Positions 31,842 to 39,717 of a stretch of DNA of 57,826 bases are shown here, piece by piece. Location: NCBI GenBank assembly GCA_964393605.1, contig CAYMUL010000021.1, positions 1-57,826 on the forward strand, written 5' to 3'. Made by a program: the position numbers and the translations under genes. The DNA comes from CAYMUL01 sp964393605. Lineage in GTDB: Bacteria > Bacteroidota > Ignavibacteria > Ignavibacteriales > Ignavibacteriaceae. Each line of letters begins with the position of its first letter. Positions within the stretch are counted from its first letter, which is position 1. A model generated the notes under the pieces. The model did not search any database and was not told where the DNA came from. It worked only from the letters and a program-made list of their open reading frames with translations.

Positions 31842-34247
31842 ATGAAAAATATTTTATCAATTTTAATTTTAACGGCTTCAATTTTATTTCCGCAGACCGG
31901 AGAACATTTATCGCGCAATCCCTTTTCGCTCGCACCCGCCGGCGCACTGCGATATGGACTTTACGGCTACGATAATCCCGCGACACTCGCATTCACAAAA
32001 GATTTTGATCTCTACCTAACCTACAGCGGCGATAGCAGTAATTATGACGATGTAAAAAGTTGGGGCTTGCTCACTTCAACTAAAAATTTTGGCTTTGGTG
32101 TTTTCAAAAACCAAACGCCGTTCGGTTCACTTTATGATTATCGTATTTCAACCGGCTTCGGCGATAAAACTTTCAGCGCAGGATTTTCTTACGGCTGGCA
32201 GGAAGGTGATGCTGTTAAAACTTATGAAAAATTATTTTCTTACGGATTAATTTATCGACCCATAAAACATTTTACATTTGCGATGAGCGAGTATTATGTT
32301 TCAAAGGGAAAGAATGAAACTATGTTGGAAGCCGCAGTGCGTCCTTTCGGTAATGAAGTGTTGACTTTATTCGGCACTTATTTATTTAAAGAAGATATTC
32401 CTGCAAAAGAAAAATTTTCTGCGGGGGCAATCATCGAACCAATTTCCGGCGTAAGAATTTTTGCAAAAGCACTCGATAGCGAACACTTTGCAACCGGCAT
32501 TGAACTTGGTCTCGGACAACTTTCTCTTAGCAGTCAAAGTTATGTCAATAAAGATTCCGATATAATGATGCACACAACGGGCATTCGCTTCGGATCTACC
32601 GACTACAATATTCTCAATCATTTTTCTTCGGACAAAAATTATCTCTCGCTGAATCTTGGCGGCGGTTTAAAATATCAACGCTATCAATTTTTTGACGAGT
32701 CAAATACTCTTCTCGAACTTATAACCAATATTGATGCGGCGAAGAACGATCCTTCGGTAAATGGCATCGCACTAAATATGACCGAGATGAACATCAATTA
32801 TGAAATGTGCTGGGAATTGTATGAAAAATTAATCGACTTCAAAAGCACCGGAAAAAAAGTTATTGTCTTTTTCGAACGGGGAGGTATGAAAGAATATTTT
32901 GTCGCAACTGCGGCTGATTTAATTGTTCTTGAACCGCTCGGACAAATTATGCTTGAAGGTTTTCTTCTCGGAAAAACTTACTTCAAAGGAACGCTTGCTA
33001 AAGTTGGTATCGGTTACGAAGAGTTTAGATATTTCAAATATAAATCTGCGGTAGAAATTCTTTCGCGGGATAAAATGTCCGATGCTGATAGAGAACAGCG
33101 ACAAGCAATTGTTGATGATTGGTTTCAACTCGCTAAAGAAACTATTATGAAAAATCGAAACCTGAGTGAAGAAGAATTTTCCATGATCGTTAATGATAAA
33201 GTGCTTGTAACCGCGAGCGAGGCACTCAAATATAAACTTGCCGATTCACTTGGAAGATGGGAAGATGTAAAAAGGATTGCCGAAAATCTTGAAGGAATAA
33301 AACCAAATTTCATTTCGCAAAATGATTTGAATGTGAACAAACTTTTTGACGATTCACATTGGGGAGAGAAACCGGCGATTGCAGTTGTGTACGGTATCGG
33401 CGGAACTTCACTCAATACAGAAATTAATGCGCGAAGTCTTTCCAAAAAAATTGAAGCACTTGCCGATGATTCGGATGTGAAAGCAATAGTGTTCCGTGCC
33501 GATTCCCCCGGCGGTGACGCGCTCGCGGCTGATTTAATTGCTACCGCTTTATTGAAATGCAAAGAGAAAAAACCGGTTATCGTTACGCAAGGAATGGTTG
33601 CAGGCTCCGGTGGATATTGGATTTCGATGTACGGAGATACAATCATCGCCGCACCCAATACTATCACGGGTTCCATCGGTGTTATCGGAGGATTTTTTTA
33701 TAACAAAGAATTTTTTGAACACACCGGAGTTTCGGTTGATCATGTTAAAAAAGGAGATCATGCAGATTTCGGATTCGGCTTTACAATTCCACTTCTCGGG
33801 CTTCCTGTTGCGCAGAAAAATCTTTCCGATGAAGAGAAAGCAAGAATTGAAGAATGGATTAAAGGAATGTATAAAGATTTTGTTCAGAAAGTTGCCGAAG
33901 GAAGAAAAAAATCTTACGATGAAATTGCAAAAGTTGCCGAAGGAAGAGTTTTTTCCGGCATCGATGGCATTGATGCTGGATTGGTAGATCTACTCGGCGG
34001 ACTGGAAACAGCAATCAACATTGCGGCGGAGAAAGTCGGTCTGCAAAAAGGTGAATATAAAATAATTGAAGTTCCGGAAGCAGAGATGTTCAATTTAGGC
34101 GCATTGATGCCGAACTTCCTCCCGTTCTCCGTTGAAGAAGTAAAGGAAGATCCGGTGATAAGAAATTTAAAGTTGAGAATGAGTCAAAACGGCAAACCGC
34201 TACTGATGATGCCGCTCGATGAAGAATTTTATTTTGACATAAAATAA
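31842..34247 (+). CDS. sppA: SppA-type S49 peptidase with N-terminal barrel
   Basis: 801 residues, well above the 600 of the 67-kDa SppA type. Signal peptide (1-19, ending ILFPQ), then about 250 residues of alternating strands (YDDVKSWGLLTSTKNFGFGVFKNQTPFGSLYDYRISTGFGDK and further) that read like an outer-membrane beta-barrel. From about residue 280 a tandem SppA protease follows: the first half carries the catalytic lysine (K401 in YKSAVEIL), the second the serine (S589 in GMVAGSGGYWIS), with SPGGDALAADL and ITGSIGVIGG as the conserved binding segments. SppA digests leftover signal peptides; here the extra domain suggests an enzyme anchored at the outer membrane. ATG 31842 follows TAGGAGAAG. 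A REP-like repeat comes after it. Confidence 0.85.
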   Translation: MKNILSILILTASILFPQTGEHLSRNPFSLAPAGALRYGLYGYDNPATLAFTKDFDLYLTYSGDSSNYDDVKSWGLLTSTKNFGFGVFKNQTPFGSLYDYRISTGFGDKTFSAGFSYGWQEGDAVKTYEKLFSYGLIYRPIKHFTFAMSEYYVSKGKNETMLEAAVRPFGNEVLTLFGTYLFKEDIPAKEKFSAGAIIEPISGVRIFAKALDSEHFATGIELGLGQLSLSSQSYVNKDSDIMMHTTGIRFGSTDYNILNHFSSDKNYLSLNLGGGLKYQRYQFFDESNTLLELITNIDAAKNDPSVNGIALNMTEMNINYEMCWELYEKLIDFKSTGKKVIVFFERGGMKEYFVATAADLIVLEPLGQIMLEGFLLGKTYFKGTLAKVGIGYEEFRYFKYKSAVEILSRDKMSDADREQRQAIVDDWFQLAKETIMKNRNLSEEEFSMIVNDKVLVTASEALKYKLADSLGRWEDVKRIAENLEGIKPNFISQNDLNVNKLFDDSHWGEKPAIAVVYGIGGTSLNTEINARSLSKKIEALADDSDVKAIVFRADSPGGDALAADLIATALLKCKEKKPVIVTQGMVAGSGGYWISMYGDTIIAAPNTITGSIGVIGGFFYNKEFFEHTGVSVDHVKKGDHADFGFGFTIPLLGLPVAQKNLSDEEKARIEEWIKGMYKDFVQKVAEGRKKSYDEIAKVAEGRVFSGIDGIDAGLVDLLGGLETAINIAAEKVGLQKGEYKIIEVPEAEMFNLGALMPNFLPFSVEEVKEDPVIRNLKLRMSQNGKPLLMMPLDEEFYFDIK

Positions 34248-34261
34248 TTTTTTGGGTTGAA

Positions 34262-34310
34262 GAGATGACATCTTTCCGAAGCAATTTTAGTTTGGAAGGA
34301 TGTCTTCTTC
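34262..34310. repeat. Palindromic repeat, copy C
   Basis: Starts 14 bases after the sppA stop; AGATGACATCTTTCCGAA at the left and TTTGGAAGGATGTC at the right pair imperfectly. GATGACATCTTTCCG is identical to the left end of copy B. Sits where a terminator is expected. Confidence 0.5.
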
Positions 34311-34480
34311 ATTTATACCCAACTAATTTAGTCAATGTATTTTCAATCTTAATTTTTTCTTTAATTCCATGTTGGTTTTTAATTTTGATTTCATCGCGAT
34401 TGCAGCAGAAAATTTTTGTTGTAATACTTATTGTCGTGTGGAATAGAAGCGATTATTGCTTTATATTTAGTGAAATCATT

Positions 34481-34780
34481 ATGAATAAAAACGAAATAAA
34501 AAATAAAATCGTGCATTCATTGAAGGAACAAAAAGAAGTGAAAAGAATTATCGTCTTCGGTTCTTTTAATAAAAGCGATTCGCCAAACGATATCGATATT
34601 GCTGTGGTTCAAAATAGTTCCGAAAACTACATGACTCTCGCACTACGATATCGAAAACTAATTAGAAATATTTCAAGAGAGATAGCCGTTGATATTTTCC
34701 CGATTGTTGAGAAGAATGATAATAGCTTCTTTAGAAATGAGGTTTCAAACGGTGAAGTGATTTATGCGGCAGGAAACTAA
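34481..34780 (+). CDS. MNT-type nucleotidyltransferase antitoxin
   Basis: 99 residues of the minimal nucleotidyltransferase family. RIIVFGSFNKSD and NDIDIAVV give the GS...DxD arrangement that binds nucleotide and metal; a third aspartate is in VDIFPIV. In MNT/HEPN toxin-antitoxin modules, the MNT protein neutralises the HEPN RNase toxin, in some systems by AMPylation. The start at ATG 34481 excludes a long upstream in-frame extension that runs through a hairpin. The broken HEPN gene overlaps its end by 17 bases, as in intact modules. With the toxin lost, the protein may be a leftover or may protect against HEPN toxins encoded elsewhere. Confidence 0.82.
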   Translation: MNKNEIKNKIVHSLKEQKEVKRIIVFGSFNKSDSPNDIDIAVVQNSSENYMTLALRYRKLIRNISREIAVDIFPIVEKNDNSFFRNEVSNGEVIYAAGN

Positions 34781-35145
34781 AAATTGGCTTTTATTTTCTT
34801 CTGAAAACCTTCAAGCCGCAAGGATACTGCTTGAAAGCGAACTTGTCTTCAAAATGTTCAGCAATCAATTGAGAAAGCACTTAAATCAATATTCATAGAA
34901 AGAGTAATCCCATTTAAGAAAACTCACAACATAATGGAATTGAAAACAATTTTGGAAAGAACGGAATTTCAATCGGATTACCCGAAGATGATTGTGATTT
35001 TTTAGACAGAATTTATTTGCCCACAAAATATCCAATCGATAGTGCACTTCCATACTTTTATCCGGATAACGAAATTTGTATGAATTCAATTTCTTTGGCA
35101 GAGCAAATTATAAATGAAGTGAGAAATCTTTTATCCGACAGCTAA
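34764..35145 (+). pseudogene. Frameshifted HEPN-domain toxin gene
   Basis: Reading three frames in turn restores one HEPN protein: MRQETKNWLLFSSENLQAARILLESEL from ATG 34764, then CLQNVQQSIEKALKSIF and KKTHNIMELKTILER, then NGISIGLPEDDCDFLDRIYLP and a C-terminal part ending in NEVRNLLSDS with TAA at 35143. The first break is near 34843; the second, near 34960, looks like loss of one A from a run in GAAAGAAACGG. HEPN toxins are RNases; two independent breaks mean that this one is inactive unless the sequence has errors. The overlap with the MNT gene is retained. Confidence 0.78.
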
Positions 35146-35460
35146 TACAATTACCAATTGAACAGTTGCTAAAAATTGACCACTTGATAAATGCTCTTCG
35201 AAAACTTCAAGTATCGTGTGGTTAAATAACAGAATATTATCGACTGTTTTCAGTGTGCTTGCCGGATACAACAGATTCTAATTACAAGATGTCAGAATAG
35301 TGGATTTTCTTATTTTGTCAAATCCTATTTCATTAAAAAGTTTTCTCATACAATCGCCGATTCCATTAACTTAAAATTTATTAACGAGTCGAAAAAAATT
35401 TATCTACGAACCACATTCTTGTTGTTAAATAGAAACCTTAACAACAACGAGTTCAAAAAA
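35146..35460. other. Intergenic region with hairpin
   Basis: 315 bases with no gene. A perfect 10-bp hairpin, TTGTTGTTAA (35419-35428) with TTAACAACAA (35438-35447), lies 13 bases beyond the TolC-like gene and may end its transcript, although no T-run follows on that strand. The remainder shows nothing. Confidence 0.45.
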
Positions 35461-36891
35461 TCACTTTTCAAAATCGTGCAAAGTTCGACGGGTTAAATCT
35501 GCGAGAGCAAGTTTATAATCCACCATCGCCTTGAGTTTATTGGTCTTGGCATCGGTCAACCTAATTTGCATTTGAGTTAAATCAAAACTTGTGATTGTGC
35601 CGGATTTAAATCTTTCTACTGTAATGTCATAACTTTTTTGTGCAAGTAAAGCGGATTTAGTTAGCACTTCTAATCTTGCGCGCGCAGTTTTAATTTTATT
35701 GATGATGGAAATAATTTCATTTCTGATTTGATCTTTCTGATTACGAAAAGAAAGTTCGGAAGATTTTAAGTTTGCTTCTGCGGCTTGAATTTCGCTGTTA
35801 TTTTTGCCCCAATCCCAAACCGGCAGCGTAACGGTAAAAGTAACGCTTCTATCTTCTGCAAGTGCTTTAAATATATTTTCAAACTTGTCAGCATTTTTAT
35901 TAATGCCGTAATTTGCATTCAACATTGCGCTGATGCTTCCGCGCGAAGATACTTCTTCAATCGTTAAACTGTTCAAACGAATATCTGCTTCTGCATTAAA
36001 AAGATCGGGACGATTTTGATATGCGTAATTAACCGCTTCATCTTCTTTAATTTCAAAATCTTTTATAACAATTTCTTCTTCGACATCAATCTCGTCATCG
36101 AGCGATAAGCCGATAAGAAGTTTGAAATTATTTTTATATTCTGCGAAACGAGTTTGCAGTGAAAGAAGATCATTCTGATCTTGAGCAAGATCTACTTCAA
36201 GTTGAAGCGCTTCCACTTCGGCGACTAATCCCGCTTTAAATTTGTTTTGCGCGGTCTCATATGAAATTTTTGTTTGAGCCAATTTTTCTTCGGCAATTTC
36301 AACTTCTTTCTTTAATTGATACAAAGAAAAGAAAGCGGATGTAACATTATAAATCAATTCTTTTTCTGCACGGACAAAATTTCTTTTTGATTTTTCGAGA
36401 TTAATTTCCGCGCGCTCTAAACTTGCGCTCAAAGAATTGAAAGTGAATAACGGTTGCCTGAATCGCAAACTCAAATTCGAATAATAATCTCTGTTTGTTC
36501 CGCCGCTTCCCGAAAGTTGATCTCTTCCGAAAAGAGAACCGACAAGTGAGAAAGTTCCGTTCGTGAATGCAATTGGTTGTGTGAAGTATAATCTGCTTTC
36601 GAGAGTTGTGTTGCCAACTTCAAAAAATTGCTCGTTGCCGGTGATCGGATTGAACTGGCTCTGCAAACTTCTTGAGAATTTTGGCAAATCAAATTCAAGA
36701 TTCACGCTTGTGCGCAAACCGAGTTGAATCGCTTCCAAATTTTTCTTTGAATTTTCGAGCGACAATTCGGCAGAAAGAATTGTGTAGCTTTGCTTCTTCG
36801 CAATATCAAGAGCATCGGCGAGATGCAATATTTTTTGCGGAAGAAGTTCTGTGAAAAATAAAATTGTTATAAGTAATATTTTTTTATTCAT
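35461..36891 (-). CDS. TolC-family outer-membrane efflux protein
   Basis: 476 residues with a signal peptide (MNKKILLITILFFTELLPQ). Long coiled-coil helices dominate (for example LEVDLAQDQNDLLSLQTRFAEYKNNFKLLIGL and IQAAEANLKSSELSFRNQKDQ), in two similar halves as usual for outer-membrane channel-tunnels that trimerise and link to periplasmic adaptors. Start ATG 36891 overlaps the permease stop by eight bases; an in-frame ATG at 36948 would add a hydrophilic tail before the signal peptide and is not likely. It is the last gene of the adaptor-permease-TolC operon and probably forms the exit duct. Confidence 0.9.
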   Translation of the reverse strand: MNKKILLITILFFTELLPQKILHLADALDIAKKQSYTILSAELSLENSKKNLEAIQLGLRTSVNLEFDLPKFSRSLQSQFNPITGNEQFFEVGNTTLESRLYFTQPIAFTNGTFSLVGSLFGRDQLSGSGGTNRDYYSNLSLRFRQPLFTFNSLSASLERAEINLEKSKRNFVRAEKELIYNVTSAFFSLYQLKKEVEIAEEKLAQTKISYETAQNKFKAGLVAEVEALQLEVDLAQDQNDLLSLQTRFAEYKNNFKLLIGLSLDDEIDVEEEIVIKDFEIKEDEAVNYAYQNRPDLFNAEADIRLNSLTIEEVSSRGSISAMLNANYGINKNADKFENIFKALAEDRSVTFTVTLPVWDWGKNNSEIQAAEANLKSSELSFRNQKDQIRNEIISIINKIKTARARLEVLTKSALLAQKSYDITVERFKSGTITSFDLTQMQIRLTDAKTNKLKAMVDYKLALADLTRRTLHDFEK

Positions 36892-38188
36892 AGCGTAAAG
36901 ATTCAATCGGGTTTTTATCGGCGGCTTTTTTTGCAGGATAAATTCCAAAAATTATTCCGGTTGCCGCCGAAACAAAAAATGCAAGAAACACACTCAAAGG
37001 CGCAATTAAAGTTTTCCATCCTGCGTAAGTAGAGATCATTTTTGTCATAAAAATTCCGAGAAGAATTCCGATCAAACCGCCCGAAACACTGATGGTTACA
37101 GCTTCAAACATGAATTGTGCAAGAATATCGTTACGTGTTGCACCCACTGCCCGCCGAACTCCAATTTCCCTTGTTCGTTCCAAAATATTTGCAAGCATGA
37201 TATTCATTATTCCGATTCCGCCTACGAGTAGAGAAATTCCGGCAATTGCTCCCATGACAATATTAAAAATTCTTTGCGTCTTTTGTTTTTGCTCGAGAAG
37301 TTGTTCCGGCAATGTAATTTTATAATCGGAAACTCCGTTGTGTTTTCTCTTTAAAATTCTTTCAATCAAATTTGCCGCTTCGTTTAGTTGATCCGAATTT
37401 TTTATTTTCACAGTGAGTTGATCAACAGAAGATTTGTCGAGTGCTTGAAGTTCGTCTTCGCCACGCATAATGACACCTCGTCGCCGCATTACAACAAGCG
37501 ATTGGTTAACTTCAAACTTCTCCATCTTTGAAGTCATTGTATTTAACGGAATATAAATGTCGTCATTAAAATTTCTTAAGCCCGCGCTTTTCATTCCGGT
37601 TGAAGAAATATTTTTAGGTGCGGCAACACCAATAATTTTAAACCAAAGATCGCCAATTTTTATTCTCTTCGAAATCGGATCTTCAAAACGAAATAATTTT
37701 TCTTTCACTCCCGAACCTATTACACAAACATTTGTCGCATTTTCGTTATGATAATCATCGAAGAAAATTCCTAATAGAATTTTCGAATTATATGTTTGCG
37801 GATAGTTAGGCGTAGTTCCTATTACACTATACTTTGCCATGTTCGACTTATAACGAATTTGCATTTCACTTGATCTAAGGGGAGTAACGGAAACCACGAA
37901 AGGATTCACTTCACGAATAATATTCGCATCCTTCAATGTTAATCCGGGAGAGTATGATGATTTTGCTTCCTGGTTTTCTAAATCGGGAACAACACGATCG
38001 ACAATAATATTGTTTGTACCGAGAAGTTCAATTTGTTGAAGCGTTTCAATTTTTGCTCCTTCGCCGATAGACATCATCGAGATAACTGCTGCAACTCCGA
38101 AGACGATTCCAAGCATTGTTAATGCGGCTCGCGTCTTGTTCGAGAATAGTCCTTGTATTCCGACTTTGAAAGATTCGCCTGCGTGCAT
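36884..38188 (-). CDS. MacB-like ABC transporter permease
   Basis: 434-residue inner-membrane permease. The MacB_PCD periplasmic domain sits between the first helix (KTRAALTMLGIVFGVAAVISMMSIGEGAK at about 16-45) and the FtsX-type C-terminal part with three helices (about 315-430), including IMLANILERTREIGVRRAVGA, the coupling region that meets the ATPase. Typical MacB proteins carry the ATPase on the same chain; here it is absent, so a separate ATPase subunit must be supplied from elsewhere. The gene starts three bases after the adaptor and overlaps the TolC-like gene by eight. Mechanotransmission rather than classical transport is the likely mode. Confidence 0.9.
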   Translation of the reverse strand: MHAGESFKVGIQGLFSNKTRAALTMLGIVFGVAAVISMMSIGEGAKIETLQQIELLGTNNIIVDRVVPDLENQEAKSSYSPGLTLKDANIIREVNPFVVSVTPLRSSEMQIRYKSNMAKYSVIGTTPNYPQTYNSKILLGIFFDDYHNENATNVCVIGSGVKEKLFRFEDPISKRIKIGDLWFKIIGVAAPKNISSTGMKSAGLRNFNDDIYIPLNTMTSKMEKFEVNQSLVVMRRRGVIMRGEDELQALDKSSVDQLTVKIKNSDQLNEAANLIERILKRKHNGVSDYKITLPEQLLEQKQKTQRIFNIVMGAIAGISLLVGGIGIMNIMLANILERTREIGVRRAVGATRNDILAQFMFEAVTISVSGGLIGILLGIFMTKMISTYAGWKTLIAPLSVFLAFFVSAATGIIFGIYPAKKAADKNPIESLRYE

Positions 38189-38191
38189 TAA

Positions 38192-39544
38192 CTACTCGGT
38201 GGAGGGTACACTAAGTTGATCTGAATCCGAATTTGCATCAACTTTTATTGTCGGATCGCGCAGAGCAATTTTATCTCCTACTTCAATACCCGATTGAATA
38301 ACGATATAATCTTCTCCGCGATCGCCAATAGTTACTTCCATTTCATCAAAGCCCGAGCCGTTCTGAAGATAAACAATCTTTTTGTCATGCTTATCGAACA
38401 CAGCTTCTTGCGGAACGAACAATACATTCGGAATTTCACTGATGATGATTTTGTTTCCGGTTGTCATTCCCGGTTTCAATATTTCTGAAACGGCAAGTAT
38501 ATCAATTGCAATTTCAAAAACTTTTATTGAACTATTGCCATCTTTGCTTTTGCCAAGCGAAGCAACCGAAGCAATAGTTGCTTTAAAAATACTGTCGGGA
38601 AATGCATCAAGCCGTACCTCAACGGGCAACCCACGTCTTACGCGGCTTACATCAACTTCATTAATAAACGAAATACTTTGCATCGCGGAAAGATCGGGAA
38701 GACTTATTAAAGTCATGCCGGGCCAAGGCGTATCGCCGATTGCAATTTTTCTTCCTGTACTCCAATTGGTTTCATAAACAGCAAGTCCATCAGTCGGTGC
38801 GGTGAGAGTAAGTTGCTCTAAATCTCTCCGTGCCCGTTCGAGATCCGCCTGACGTTGTTTAATATCAATTTCAACTTTATTTAATTCCGAACGCTGAATA
38901 ATTTTTTGCGACTCAAGTTCTTGTTTTGCTTTCAAATAAGTCAGTTCGTTTCTTTGATGTTGAAGTTTTGCTTCCTGCTGTTTTACTTCCGCTTCAAATC
39001 TCATTTGTTCAAGATTAAGTTTCGAAAGTTCGTAGCTCAGTTCAGCACTTTTCAATTCAGATTCTGCTCTCGTGGTTGCCGTTTTTTGATTTGCGAGAAG
39101 TTTTTCTTTTTCAGAGATCGCAATTTCCATACGAGCTTCGGCTTCGCGCAATCCGTTGATAGCTTCGGTCGGATCGAACTGAACTATGGTATCGCCCGCA
39201 TCAACAATATTTCCCTCCGGTACAAGATAAACAACCTTCAAACTTCCCCTTACTCTTGGAGTGCTGATAGAGACAGAATTTTTCGCGCGAATCTCACCGC
39301 TTTCGTTTATCGTTACAAGAAATTTATCTTTACTAACTGTGTATGTTGGGATGTTTTGCGCACTTGATGCAAACGGATTTGATAAAAGATACATCAACAA
39401 AACCAGAAAAATAGCCGATGCAAAACTTCGGTATCTTCTAATCAAAGGGAGTTGCTGCTCCTCTTTAAGTTGTTTAATGAATCCGCTTATTATTTCTGTT
39501 ATTTTATTGATAAGACTTTTCTTCTGAATTTTTTCTTCGCTCAT
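38192..39544 (-). CDS. Periplasmic adaptor (MacA/HlyD family)
   Basis: 450 residues; an N-terminal cytosolic stretch of about 40 residues, a membrane helix (FASAIFLVLLMYLLSNP, about 43-60), then the adaptor fold. SVSISTPRVRGSLKVVYLVPEGNIVDAGDTIVQFDP is the first half of the lipoyl domain, a coiled coil of about 130 residues (EARMEIAISEKEK to LERARRDLEQL) forms the hairpin that touches TolC, and LTAPTDGLAVYE completes the lipoyl domain; a barrel and membrane-proximal part follow. The 40-residue leader is longer than usual. It is the first gene of the operon with permease and TolC, so it links the two membranes. Confidence 0.9.
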   Translation of the reverse strand: MSEEKIQKKSLINKITEIISGFIKQLKEEQQLPLIRRYRSFASAIFLVLLMYLLSNPFASSAQNIPTYTVSKDKFLVTINESGEIRAKNSVSISTPRVRGSLKVVYLVPEGNIVDAGDTIVQFDPTEAINGLREAEARMEIAISEKEKLLANQKTATTRAESELKSAELSYELSKLNLEQMRFEAEVKQQEAKLQHQRNELTYLKAKQELESQKIIQRSELNKVEIDIKQRQADLERARRDLEQLTLTAPTDGLAVYETNWSTGRKIAIGDTPWPGMTLISLPDLSAMQSISFINEVDVSRVRRGLPVEVRLDAFPDSIFKATIASVASLGKSKDGNSSIKVFEIAIDILAVSEILKPGMTTGNKIIISEIPNVLFVPQEAVFDKHDKKIVYLQNGSGFDEMEVTIGDRGEDYIVIQSGIEVGDKIALRDPTIKVDANSDSDQLSVPSTE

Positions 39545-39635
39545 TATTATCTATACTTTGTTGGATTCAAAAATAAGGATAAATCAAAATCGTTTTAAGG
39601 GAAAAATGATTGACGGAGAAACAAATCGAATAGTG

Positions 39636-39651
39636 TCCCGATCCATCGGGA
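39636..39651. repeat. TCCCGATCCATCGGGA palindrome, copy 1
   Basis: 16-base palindrome with one central mismatch, flanked by GTG and GTGAATTG, between the ABC-F and adaptor genes. The same 16 bases and flanks are at 53678-53693, and a close variant is coding at 56021-56036. No other content in the short intergenic stretch. Confidence 0.75.
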
Positions 39652-39717
39652 GTGAATTGTTAGAAATAATGAACTGTTGTTCTTTGTATTGTAAAATAAA
39701 ATTTCAAGTCTCGTACG

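Noticed and set aside
33125..33676. 183-codon frame opposite sppA
   Set aside because: Antisense shadow of the protease domain, serine-rich by codon complementarity.
34265..34480. N-terminal extension of the MNT antitoxin by 72 codons
   Set aside because: It runs through the repeat at 34262-34310 and gives a hydrophobic stretch unlike MNT proteins; ATG 34481 matches the family start.
38382..38777. 131-codon frame opposite the adaptor gene
   Set aside because: Antisense shadow of a gene with clear domains.
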